DNA of 29,777 bases from JAURDE01 sp965365285. Its GTDB lineage: Bacteria; Bdellovibrionota; Bacteriovoracia; Bacteriovoracales; Bacteriovoracaceae. Under the pieces are notes generated by a model that searched no databases, had not been told where the DNA came from, and saw nothing but the letters and a program-made list of their open reading frames with translations. Made by a program: the position numbers and the translations under genes. The DNA is taken from contig CBDUBC010000026.1 of NCBI GenBank assembly GCA_965365285.1, positions 1 to 29,777 of the forward strand, read 5' to 3'. This document shows positions 7,302 to 14,781 of this stretch, piece after piece; position 1 is the stretch's first letter, and each line of letters starts with the position of its first letter.

Positions 7302-8666
7302 TTAGAGAAACCTTTGGTAGTTGTGAACTTTTACCTTTCCTAACTTTCTAAGTTCTGACAGAAGTTTCTTTTCGCCAAGAATGACAATAATTTGTTTATT
7401 CCAGCCAAAAATCTCCTCCGCTTTTCGCGCAACATCCTCTGCCGTTAATTTTTTCAAGTTATCTTGAAAGTTAAAAAAGTCATCATAACTTCGCCCTACA
7501 TGATCGAGGTAAAGAATCTGACCTAAAAATGCCGACTTTGATTCGAATCGAAACGGATAGCTTCCTATGAGTAATCCTCTTGCTCTTTCAAGATCTTCCT
7601 CTGGATATTCTTTCGTTGAGATTTTTTGAATAGTCTCTTTAATTACATTAAGCATTTCAGAAACGCTTTCATAGCGAGTAGCCGAAGAGATTCCTGCTCT
7701 TCCATATTCCTTTTGTCCTGCTGCGAAGGCGCTGATTCCATAGGTCAATCCCCTTTTAACGCGAACCTCTCGCATAAGCATTGAGGTAAATCCACCACCA
7801 AGAAATCCGCTGGTCAGAGAAAGAAGTTCATCTTCTTTAAATTCGTCTGGGTGGAGGTGACGACCGATCATCACCTGGGCCTGATTTCCTCTGGGTATGG
7901 TTACTAGGTGAATCTCAGGAGTAGAAGCGACAATTGGTCCATTGGGAAGAGGAACTTTTCGTACAAATTTTGCATTCTTTAGATCCCATCCACATTCATT
8001 TAAAACGATGGATTTTATATTGAGAGTATCTTTTGGACCTGAAATATAAATTCTCTTTTGAACAGAGGAATTAAAATATTCCAGTTTTTTCTTCAGCCCT
8101 TTTGTTTTAATTCGATTGAGATCCTTAAGTTTTCCTTCTGTTGGATAATCATAAGGTGTATCTTTTAGACTAAGTTCTCGAAAGGATCTTGAAGCAAGAG
8201 AGCTTGGGTTAGAGACAAGATTTAAAAGACTATTTCGATATTTTGTTCTCTCTTTTCTTAATTCGCTCTCTGGAAAAACGGCGTCAGCAAAAAGGTGACA
8301 AATCTTTTTAGTGGTAGGAATAATATCTTTAACAAGTCCGCTAAAAGAGAAGGTCGAATATTCATGGGTAACCGAAGAGGAGTAGTTTACTCCGAAAAAC
8401 TCTAGGTTATCTTGAATATCATTTCGACTAAAGCGTCTGGTACCAAGATCTAGAGTACTGAGCATTGCCGTAGTTTCACCTTTAACTCTATAATCACTTA
8501 AAGATCCGTCGGCAAAGTAAAAATTAACATAATAAAGTGGTAGCTGATTATCTTCGAGATAAACAACTTTAATGCCTTCCCAATCGTAGGTATGAATAGT
8601 CGGTTTGGTAAAGCTTGCCCTTGCGGTAAAGCTAAGGAGAAGACCTAGTAATACAATTCTTTTCAT
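7302..8666 (-). CDS. M16 peptidase family, non-catalytic (R/Y) subunit, exported
   Basis: A 454-residue exported protein (signal peptide about 1-17, ending ARAS) with M16 (insulinase/processing-peptidase) folds. The zinc motif HxxEH is absent: where the neighbouring paralogue has HFLEH this protein reads TTAMLSTLDLG. It keeps the substrate-binding segment EVRVKRGLTYG expected of the partner half, including Arg and Tyr. In two-subunit M16B enzymes one chain carries HxxEH and the other the R/Y pair; this gene fits the second role. It starts 2 bases after the stop of the catalytic gene, with ribosome site AAGGAA. Inferred: periplasmic heterodimer degrading peptides. A lone chaperone-like role is the alternative. 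Confidence 0.9.
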   Translation of the reverse strand: MKRIVLLGLLLSFTARASFTKPTIHTYDWEGIKVVYLEDNQLPLYYVNFYFADGSLSDYRVKGETTAMLSTLDLGTRRFSRNDIQDNLEFFGVNYSSSVTHEYSTFSFSGLVKDIIPTTKKICHLFADAVFPESELRKERTKYRNSLLNLVSNPSSLASRSFRELSLKDTPYDYPTEGKLKDLNRIKTKGLKKKLEYFNSSVQKRIYISGPKDTLNIKSIVLNECGWDLKNAKFVRKVPLPNGPIVASTPEIHLVTIPRGNQAQVMIGRHLHPDEFKEDELLSLTSGFLGGGFTSMLMREVRVKRGLTYGISAFAAGQKEYGRAGISSATRYESVSEMLNVIKETIQKISTKEYPEEDLERARGLLIGSYPFRFESKSAFLGQILYLDHVGRSYDDFFNFQDNLKKLTAEDVARKAEEIFGWNKQIIVILGEKKLLSELRKLGKVKVHNYQRFL

Positions 8667-8668
8667 TT

Positions 8669-10063
8669 TTATTTCCTTGGATGTTTTTCCCAGATGGAAG
8701 CGAACAGAGATCGTCCACTAAAGAGCTCTTTACAGCTCGCCTTAATTTGATCTGTCGTTATAGAGTTATAGATTTCTAGCTCTTTTTTGTAGTGAGCATA
8801 ATCATCATAGAAGTTTTGTCTTAACCCAATAAAATGAGCAACTCCGGCATTGGTATCGAGTTCGCGGTAGTAGCTAATAAGAAACTGATTCTTTGCTTTT
8901 TGGACCGAGCGTTCATCAATGGCCTTGTTACAGTAAGATTTAAGACCTCTTTCTAGGCTTCTTTTGACTTCATTTATGCTCGTTTTTTTTAGTAGCTGAC
9001 CTGTAATATAAAAAATTCCGTTATACTTCAATGTGTAATTGTAGGAACCAATATAGGAAAGCTTTGGTCTTCGGTTTGATACGTAGGTTTGATTCAGATA
9101 GGAACTTTCTCCATTTCCTAATATAGCACCCAAAAGGTCTAAGACGTAAGAATTTGGAGAACCAAGCTTATCTCCTCTAAATGCCATCATAAACATGGGA
9201 GAAGGAGCGCTTCCAAAGAGTTTAAGTTCTCGAGGAGTTCCACCTCTGAACGCAAAATTTTCTTCTTTATCGAAAACTTTTTTAGTTTCTTCTAAGTTTT
9301 GAGTGGGTTCAAGAGGGCCATAGTATTTTTGTATCCAGTCTTTTGTTTTCCCAATATCGAGATCTCCCACAACCACTACAATCGCATTGTTTGGAGCGTA
9401 GTATTTTTTAAAGAAAGCACGAACCTCTTCAATTTTAAGATTTTCGACATCCTCCTTGTCTCCAATGACTGAACCACCGTAGGGCGTTCCTTTAAACATG
9501 GCCTTCATTGTTTGAAGATAAAGTTTTCCTCCAGGTCGGTTTTCATAGCGAAGTTTTCTTTCTTCCAGAACAACCTGCCTTTCAGACTCAAAAGTTTTAG
9601 GTTCAATAAGAAGAGAGGACATTCGATCGGCTTCTAAATCGATAATAGTTTCAAGAGAGTCGATTGGAAGACTTTCATAATAAACCGTACTATCAAAAGA
9701 AGTGTATGCATTCGTCGATCCCCCACTTCCTTCGATAATGGTATCAAATTTTCCAGGGCCATATTTTTTTGAGCCTTTAAACATTAGGTGCTCTAAAAAG
9801 TGAGTCGCTCCTGTAGTTCCTTTTTCTTCATATCGTCCACCGACATCGTAAAAAGTATAGTAGCTAAAAATGGGCAGACCTTTTTTCGAGACTAGAAGAA
9901 CACGAAGCCCATTATCTAGCTTCATGGAAGTAACTGGAATATTGATATTATAATTCACATCTCCTGATTCTGTTTCCACGGGTTTGATCCATTTGGTATT
10001 TGTATGAGAACAAGAAAAGAGAAGAAGAGCGAGGATCAAGAGGTTCATTGTTTTTTGCAGCAT
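8669..10063 (-). CDS. M16 zinc metallopeptidase, lipoprotein, catalytic subunit
   Basis: A 464-residue M16 peptidase. The N-terminus carries a lipoprotein signal (LLLFSC, Cys18), so it should be anchored to an envelope membrane. The inverted zinc motif is H88-F-L-E91-H92, and the third ligand Glu is E168 in VVLEERK, 76 residues later, as in the family. The GGSTNAYTSFDSTVYY segment (about 114-129) is the usual M16 strand after the zinc helix. The ATG at 10063 is used; ATG 10048 would shorten the signal peptide. First gene of the operon M16 catalytic, M16 non-catalytic, DUF1543. It is divergent from the MBL-fold gene with 57 bases between starts. Likely role: digestion of peptides at the cell envelope. 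Confidence 0.94.
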   Translation of the reverse strand: MLQKTMNLLILALLLFSCSHTNTKWIKPVETESGDVNYNINIPVTSMKLDNGLRVLLVSKKGLPIFSYYTFYDVGGRYEEKGTTGATHFLEHLMFKGSKKYGPGKFDTIIEGSGGSTNAYTSFDSTVYYESLPIDSLETIIDLEADRMSSLLIEPKTFESERQVVLEERKLRYENRPGGKLYLQTMKAMFKGTPYGGSVIGDKEDVENLKIEEVRAFFKKYYAPNNAIVVVVGDLDIGKTKDWIQKYYGPLEPTQNLEETKKVFDKEENFAFRGGTPRELKLFGSAPSPMFMMAFRGDKLGSPNSYVLDLLGAILGNGESSYLNQTYVSNRRPKLSYIGSYNYTLKYNGIFYITGQLLKKTSINEVKRSLERGLKSYCNKAIDERSVQKAKNQFLISYYRELDTNAGVAHFIGLRQNFYDDYAHYKKELEIYNSITTDQIKASCKELFSGRSLFASIWEKHPRK

Positions 10064-10120
10064 AGTGTAATAACCTATAGGTATGAGTTTTGCCTTAGTG
10101 TAGCGAAGAAGAGGAGAAAA

Positions 10121-10921
10121 ATGAATACTCTCATTGTCTTAGGTTCAGGAACGAGTACCGGAATTCCCATGGCCAATGGAGGATGGGGACAGTGTGATCC
10201 TCAAAATCCAAAAAACTTTCGCCTAAGAACAAGTATTTTTCTTCAAACTCAAAAAGGCTCTCATATCATAATCGATACGGGACCAGATATGAGGACTCAG
10301 TGCCTTCAAAATCAAATTGAAAAAATCAACGCTGCCATCATCACTCACGATCATGCGGATCATCTTCATGGCCTTGATGATTTAAGACCTTTTTGTTTTG
10401 GTCCGCCTGCTAAAGAGATTCCTCTTTATACTTCTAAAGATTGCCAAGGCTTTATGGAACAGAGATTTCCCTATATTTTTTCTCCCGATAAAGAAGCCGC
10501 CAAAATGGGAGGAGGAATTCCTCTATTGACTCTTCATAGTGTGGAAATAGGAAAAACCGTTCAAATCGACCAAGATCCATTTGAGTTTTTTCTTTTACCT
10601 CATGGCAAAGGAGAAACTCTTGGTATTATTCATGAGGAAATGGCCTATATTGTCGATTGTCATGAAATACCCGAATCGACTTTAGACAAGCTCTCTAAGA
10701 AAAGGCTGAAGCTCCTATTACTTGATTGTGTAACAGATCGAGAACATAAAACTCATCTATGGTTAGAAAAAAGCTTAGAGTATGCCAAGCGCATTGGCGC
10801 CAAGAAGACTTATTTTGTCCATATGGGAAATAGGCTTGATCATGTCGAACTTGAGCAGAGATGTAAGAATGAGGGACAGGGGCTATTTCCTGCTTTTGAT
10901 GGGCTTAGACTCACTTACTGA
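10121..10921 (+). CDS. Metallo-beta-lactamase-fold hydrolase (PhnP-like)
   Basis: A 266-residue MBL-fold protein. The ATG at 10121 is preferred because GAGGAG lies just upstream and conserved sequence begins at once (MNTLIVLGSGTSTGIP); the longer frame from 10004 overlaps the divergent M16 gene. The zinc motif is H76-x-H78-x-D80-H81, with further His at LLPHGKGE and in YFVHMGNRLDH near the end, plus VDCHE. The GSGTSTGIP opening and the C-terminal HMGNRLDH are typical of the PhnP / phosphoribosyl cyclic phosphodiesterase-like group, whose members cleave cyclic phosphodiesters. No phn genes are nearby, so the substrate is uncertain. Cytoplasmic. Confidence 0.85.
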   Translation: MNTLIVLGSGTSTGIPMANGGWGQCDPQNPKNFRLRTSIFLQTQKGSHIIIDTGPDMRTQCLQNQIEKINAAIITHDHADHLHGLDDLRPFCFGPPAKEIPLYTSKDCQGFMEQRFPYIFSPDKEAAKMGGGIPLLTLHSVEIGKTVQIDQDPFEFFLLPHGKGETLGIIHEEMAYIVDCHEIPESTLDKLSKKRLKLLLLDCVTDREHKTHLWLEKSLEYAKRIGAKKTYFVHMGNRLDHVELEQRCKNEGQGLFPAFDGLRLTY

Positions 10922-10946
10922 CGCTAATAGTCATATTATCTATTTC

Positions 10947-10975
10947 TTTACGATTGATGCAGTCGATATTAAATT
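10947..10975 (+). promoter_or_regulatory. Sigma70-like promoter for ald
   Basis: TTTACG (10947-10952), 17-base spacer, TAAATT (10970-10975), upstream of alanine dehydrogenase. The -10 box overlaps the inverted repeat at 10971-10987. Confidence 0.4.
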
Positions 10976-10990
10976 AGGGCCTAATTTTTT
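10971..10990 (+). promoter_or_regulatory. Inverted repeat before ald: operator or short terminator
   Basis: AAATTAG (10971-10977), loop GGC, CTAATTT (10981-10987), followed by TTT. It could act as a weak terminator for the MBL-fold gene or, because it overlaps the proposed -10 box, as an operator for ald. In other bacteria ald is often controlled by Lrp-family regulators; this is only suggestive. Confidence 0.4.
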
Positions 10991-11005
10991 ACAAAAGGTC
11001 TGATC

Positions 11006-12112
11006 ATGAAAATTGGTGTTCCAAAAGAGATTAAGAACAATGAAAATAGAGTCGGTTTAGTACCTGGTGGAGTAAGGCAACTTGTTCACGATGGTCACGA
11101 AGTTTTCATTGAAAATAACGCTGGTCTCGGAATTGGGATTACTAATGAAGAGTTTATTGCTGCTGGTGCTAAAATTCTTCCAAGCGCGCAGGACATCTTT
11201 GATGAAGCAACGATGATCATTAAAGTTAAAGAACCGCAGCCAGTTGAAACGGCAATGCTAAGACCTCATCATATTCTTTATACCTACCTTCACCTTGCGG
11301 CAGATCTTGAGTGTACCCAAGGTATTATGAAGTCAGGCGCTACGGCCATTGCCTACGAAACAATCCAACTTCCTAATGGATCTCTTCCCCTACTACTTCC
11401 TATGTCAGAAGTAGCAGGAAGAATGGCGACTCAAATTGGAGCTTCCTACCTTCAACTCGATAATGGTGGTAAAGGAGTTCTACTAGGTGGAGTACCAGGT
11501 GTGCGAAGAGCGAACGTAACGGTGATTGGTTGTGGAGCTGCTGGGACTAACGCCATTAAGATGGCCATGGGTTTAGGTGCTAACGTAACGGCCATTGATC
11601 TCTCCACTAAAAGGCTAGCAGAGCTTGATGACCTCTTCTCGACTCACATCACAACTCTTTACTCTAATATTGAAAATATTGAAAAAGCTGTCATCAATTC
11701 TGACCTTGTTATTGGTGCTGTTCTTATCCCAGGTGCTAAAGCTCCGAAGCTTGTCACAAGAGAGATGATCTCTAATATGGAAAATGGTTCGGTTGTGGTT
11801 GATATCGCTGTTGACCAAGGTGGATGTATTGAAACCTGTAAGCCGACAACCCATGAAAATCCAACATTTAATGTCGATGGAGTTATCCATTACTGTGTCG
11901 CTAATATGCCAGGAGCAGTTGCCAGAACTTCAACTTATGCTCTGACTAATGTGACCATGAAATATGCTCGAATGATCGCTAGATTCGGGGCAAAAGAAGC
12001 TGCTAAAATGGATCCGGCACTTAAATTAGGAATCAATGTATGTGATGGTAAAATCGTGTACGAACAGATCGCTAGAGACCTTGATCTTCCTTATTCACCT
12101 CTAGAGCTTTAA
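11006..12112 (+). CDS. ald: Alanine dehydrogenase
   Basis: NAD-dependent oxidative deamination of L-alanine to pyruvate and ammonium (reversible), in the cytoplasm. The 368 residues match the family length. It opens with the typical MKIGVPKEIKNNENRVGL. Catalytic residues are in place: R15, K75 in KVKEPQ and H96 in YTYLHLAA. The NAD-binding glycine motif GCGAAG follows VTVI in the middle of the protein, after GGVPGVRRA. AAAGGT precedes the ATG. With PckA, asparaginase and HutF/HutG in this window it suggests amino acids as carbon source. Confidence 0.97.
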   Translation: MKIGVPKEIKNNENRVGLVPGGVRQLVHDGHEVFIENNAGLGIGITNEEFIAAGAKILPSAQDIFDEATMIIKVKEPQPVETAMLRPHHILYTYLHLAADLECTQGIMKSGATAIAYETIQLPNGSLPLLLPMSEVAGRMATQIGASYLQLDNGGKGVLLGGVPGVRRANVTVIGCGAAGTNAIKMAMGLGANVTAIDLSTKRLAELDDLFSTHITTLYSNIENIEKAVINSDLVIGAVLIPGAKAPKLVTREMISNMENGSVVVDIAVDQGGCIETCKPTTHENPTFNVDGVIHYCVANMPGAVARTSTYALTNVTMKYARMIARFGAKEAAKMDPALKLGINVCDGKIVYEQIARDLDLPYSPLEL

Positions 12113-12124
12113 AAGGCTCTAGAG
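12099..12124. terminator. Hairpin between convergent ald and serine protease genes
   Basis: A perfect 9-bp stem CTCTAGAGC / GCTCTAGAG with an 8-base loop spans the stop codons of both convergent genes. It lacks a strong T-run, so it may be a weak bidirectional terminator or an mRNA 3'-end stabiliser. Confidence 0.5.
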
Positions 12125-13078
12125 TAAATCTTCTCCATTAAGAGCTTTTGTTACAATTTCTTTGATGGCAGTCAGTTTTGTCGCCTCTTCACCTTCAAGG
12201 CTACTTGAGTTCCCAGCAGTACAGTTCGAACCGTCTTCATCGCAGACGTTAAGTGTGGTACATCTCTTCCCTTCTTCATCTTCTTTAAAAGTATAGTCTG
12301 GCTTTCCTCGAACAAGGATTCCCTCCACCTCTAAAGTATTGGCATTGAAGACAGGGCTTCCAGAGTTTCCTTGGAAGCTATCAAGATTAGCGACAAAATA
12401 AACATCTTCATTTTTGCTGTTAAGAACTCTTGCGTTTTCAGCGATCTTTCCTGGAAGTCCCCAAGGGTAACCCATGATCACAAGCTCTTGCTCCTTAGCA
12501 ATTTCATGATCGAGATTGAGCTTGAGTGGAGTTCGATCAAATACAGGTCGGTCAAGTTCAACGATTGCGTAATCAAGTCCTCGACTATCGTATCGATGAG
12601 CAACAACCTTGGCACAATTATAGACATTTTCAGAAGCGATTTCGATTTCTCGTGGGCTATCTGGATTGGTTACAAAGTAATCAAATACCCAATGAGCAGA
12701 ATCACATCTTTCTTCCATTGATTGTTCACTATTTCCGTAACAATGACCTGCAGTCATTACGTGCGTGGGGGAAATAAGAAACCCTGTACACATCGCTGTA
12801 GCAGGTTGCTCCCTAAATTTTTCACCCTCACAAAGTCTATAATAGTCGCCAAGAGTAGATACATTTTCAGCGATTGTGTAAGCTTTTCCATCACGGATGT
12901 TTTGAAGTTTTTCTTTTTTGATCATGGCCATGGTGGAGTTGGAAAGCTGGATAAGATTAGGACTAAGGCTGGTAGGAAAATCAACACGATCATCATTTCC
13001 GTAAATAACCTTATCTCTAGAAAATCCAAAATTAGGTAACAACAATGCAACTGCAATTAAAAGATTTAACCTGATCAA
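12119..13078 (-). CDS. Secreted trypsin-like serine protease (S1 family)
   Basis: A 319-residue protein with signal peptide (about 1-20). The S1 catalytic triad is visible: H112 in VMTAGHC, D169 in LDYAIVEL and S239 in GNSGSP. Cys residues around the His and in the C-terminal CTTLNVCDEDGSNC stretch suggest disulfides and an exported location. GNSGSP, rather than GDSGGP, is typical of bacterial V8/Glu-endopeptidase-like or trypsin-like members. Start is TTG 13078 with AAAGGG upstream; no ATG is near, and this start gives a full signal peptide. Role: extracellular or periplasmic protein digestion. Confidence 0.93.
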   Translation of the reverse strand: MIRLNLLIAVALLLPNFGFSRDKVIYGNDDRVDFPTSLSPNLIQLSNSTMAMIKKEKLQNIRDGKAYTIAENVSTLGDYYRLCEGEKFREQPATAMCTGFLISPTHVMTAGHCYGNSEQSMEERCDSAHWVFDYFVTNPDSPREIEIASENVYNCAKVVAHRYDSRGLDYAIVELDRPVFDRTPLKLNLDHEIAKEQELVIMGYPWGLPGKIAENARVLNSKNEDVYFVANLDSFQGNSGSPVFNANTLEVEGILVRGKPDYTFKEDEEGKRCTTLNVCDEDGSNCTAGNSSSLEGEEATKLTAIKEIVTKALNGEDLL

Positions 13079-13102
13079 AATAATACCCTTTGTTCAGGTC
13101 GC

Positions 13103-13131
13103 ACTATAGCAAAATGCAGTGCTTTCTCCAA
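13103..13131 (-). promoter_or_regulatory. Promoter of the serine protease gene
   Basis: Minus strand: TTGGAG (13126-13131), 17-base spacer, TATAGT (13103-13108), with TGC directly before the -10 box (extended -10). It places the mRNA start about 20 bases before the TTG start. Confidence 0.5.
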
Positions 13132-13185
13132 TGTAATTAACTGACATTTTCTTACATCTAAATCCAGTGCGCAGGAATTCCCGCA

Positions 13186-13215
13186 TTGACCTGTATTTTG
13201 ACATAGTGCTAAAAT
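13186..13215 (+). promoter_or_regulatory. Promoter of the FliL-family gene
   Basis: TTGACC (13186-13191), 18-base spacer, TAAAAT (13210-13215) with an extended -10 TGC. AGGGA follows at 13236-13240, before ATG 13247. Confidence 0.5.
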
Positions 13216-13246
13216 AACTAAGAAGCTAATATAACAGGGATTAGTG

Positions 13247-13735
13247 ATGACCGGGAATCGAATTTTAGACATTGTAATAGGAGCAATTTCTGTTCTCATT
13301 GCCGGCTTCGCTTTTTATGTTTTCTATATGAGCTCAGTTACCCTTTTCGATAGACCAACACCAGATGCATCAGCTGAATTGGCCGCCCTTAAAAGAGAGG
13401 GAATGGCCCTTTCCTTTCCTCGAACCTATGATCTCAAAAGTATTGTGGTTAATTTGAAATCCAGAACCAAAAGACTTCGATTTCTTGAAGTTGATATGCA
13501 CATCACTCCATTTGATGAAATGGATACCGAGAAATTTGAGACTCACAAACATATCCTAAGAGACGAAATCATTACTCTTGCTGGAGGAATGTTTCCTAAT
13601 GAACTTAATTCTGTGACTGGAAAACTAGTTTTTGAAGAAAAAATAAAACAGCGATTCAACGACGCACTTGCCCCAATATTAGGTAAAAAAGCCTCCGTCC
13701 GAAGGATCTACTTCACCAAATTTGTGATTCAATAA
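13247..13735 (+). CDS. FliL-family flagellar basal body-associated protein
   Basis: A 162-residue single-pass inner-membrane protein: membrane helix at about 9-30, then a periplasmic FliL domain. Features are FPRTYDLKSIVVNL, the LRFLEVDMHI strand, and the family's C-terminal ending, here RRIYFTKFVIQ. FliL proteins surround the MotAB stator and help torque generation. ATG 13247 is chosen over GTG 13244 because AGGGA is 6 bases from the ATG. No other flagellar gene is in the window, so this may be one of several paralogues and its partner is unknown. Confidence 0.85.
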   Translation: MTGNRILDIVIGAISVLIAGFAFYVFYMSSVTLFDRPTPDASAELAALKREGMALSFPRTYDLKSIVVNLKSRTKRLRFLEVDMHITPFDEMDTEKFETHKHILRDEIITLAGGMFPNELNSVTGKLVFEEKIKQRFNDALAPILGKKASVRRIYFTKFVIQ

Positions 13736-13741
13736 ATTGGA

Positions 13742-13915
13742 TTACTCTTTAGAAATTTTCTTATCTTCGTTTCTCAATTGAGCATTTGAAGCATCATCTT
13801 GAAGAGAGTTTAAGTACTCTTGTTCTTGAGCTTTAGTGATTTTACCACTTTCTAAAAACTTATCTCTTAGTCTAATATCCATAAGTTTTTCTTTCAAAGC
13901 TTGACTTAGTCTCAT
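13742..13915 (-). CDS. Small charged protein (57 aa), unknown
   Basis: ATG 13915 to TAA 13742 with a good ribosome site (AAGGGA, 8 bases before ATG). The product is helical-looking and rich in Lys, Glu, Asp, Gln and Leu, beginning MRLSQALKEKLMD and ending KKISKE, with no signal or membrane segment. It fills the gap between the convergent FliL-like gene and the rhomboid gene. Coding character is supported by start, ribosome site and composition only; no family recognised. Confidence 0.6.
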   Translation of the reverse strand: MRLSQALKEKLMDIRLRDKFLESGKITKAQEQEYLNSLQDDASNAQLRNEDKKISKE

Positions 13916-14005
13916 CTTGATTATCCCTTAAAATGAAGTTGGCACCATAGATAGCATGAACCTTATGCAAGTTCAACATTTTTTGGTCGTGCAGCATAAT
14001 GTAAA

Positions 14006-14725
14006 TTATTGCCAATATTTCGGTGGTTTATCGTCATCATCCCCTTTCACGAGATGAAGATGAGATCGTTTACTTTGCTTTTTAGCAGCATTTTTCTTTG
14101 CCTTAAACTGCTTCCAACGAGGTGAACTTATGAGCATGAGGTAACCAACTCCTGCGGCCATGGCCCCGAGATGAGCTAGTGAGAGCACTCCTGCCGGAGA
14201 GGTAAACCCACTAAAGAGCTGAATAAGAATGATAAAGGCGCAGCATATCCATGCCTTAACGGGAAATATGAGCATGAAAGAAAAGTAACGATGAGGGTAA
14301 AGAATTGCATAGGCCAATAAGAGAGCGTTGGTAAAGCCTGTCATTCCCGTGAGGGTATATGGTCGCCCAGAAGCAAAACCTAGATTAAGTAGCAAAAATA
14401 ATATGGCCGCTCCTAAAATGGAAATGAGAAGAAATCGAATGTAGCGGGGAGTTCCCCAAGTTGCTTCTAGATCAGAGCCAATAAACCATAAAAGAAGCCC
14501 GTCAAATATAATTTCAAGAAGACCTCCTCCCATAAGTGGATAAGTAAAAACTTGAAAAATAAGACCATTCCAAAAAGTTTGTGAGTTCAGTCCAAGGAAT
14601 GCCGCAATATTGAGCTTAAAGCCTAAAGCTAAAATAGTTTGAAGAAGAAAAAAAGATGAGATTACGATGATAATGATTTTATTTGAACGAGTTAATGGTG
14701 GGGCATGAAATTGTCCACTTTGCAT
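14006..14725 (-). CDS. Rhomboid-family membrane protein with atypical active site
   Basis: A 239-residue protein with about six membrane helices (roughly 17-36, 55-83, 96-117, 126-144, 150-172, 178-199) and a basic, Lys-rich tail. The rhomboid fold is suggested by LLLWFIGSDLEATWG (helix 2 to loop), GMTG at 127-130 in the position of the GxSG nucleophile, and the AHLGAMAAG helix with H185 as catalytic-type His. The serine is replaced by Thr129 (codon ACA), and the usual His and Asn of helix 2 read Glu and Asp (EIIFDG). It is therefore either a pseudoprotease or an unusual threonine variant. Ribosome site GGGAG. It lies 56 bases downstream of the Cys-rich lipoprotein on the same strand, so the two may be co-transcribed. 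Confidence 0.82.
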   Translation of the reverse strand: MQSGQFHAPPLTRSNKIIIIVISSFFLLQTILALGFKLNIAAFLGLNSQTFWNGLIFQVFTYPLMGGGLLEIIFDGLLLWFIGSDLEATWGTPRYIRFLLISILGAAILFLLLNLGFASGRPYTLTGMTGFTNALLLAYAILYPHRYFSFMLIFPVKAWICCAFIILIQLFSGFTSPAGVLSLAHLGAMAAGVGYLMLISSPRWKQFKAKKNAAKKQSKRSHLHLVKGDDDDKPPKYWQ

Positions 14726-14781
14726 AGGTGACTCTCCCTTTTCTTCATATTAAACCATCTTCGATGCAGGAGCAAAAAGAC

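Noticed and set aside
12371..13039. Several plus-strand frames of 83-116 aa
   Set aside because: All are opposite the serine protease gene, whose triad is intact; no ribosome sites or recognisable domains.
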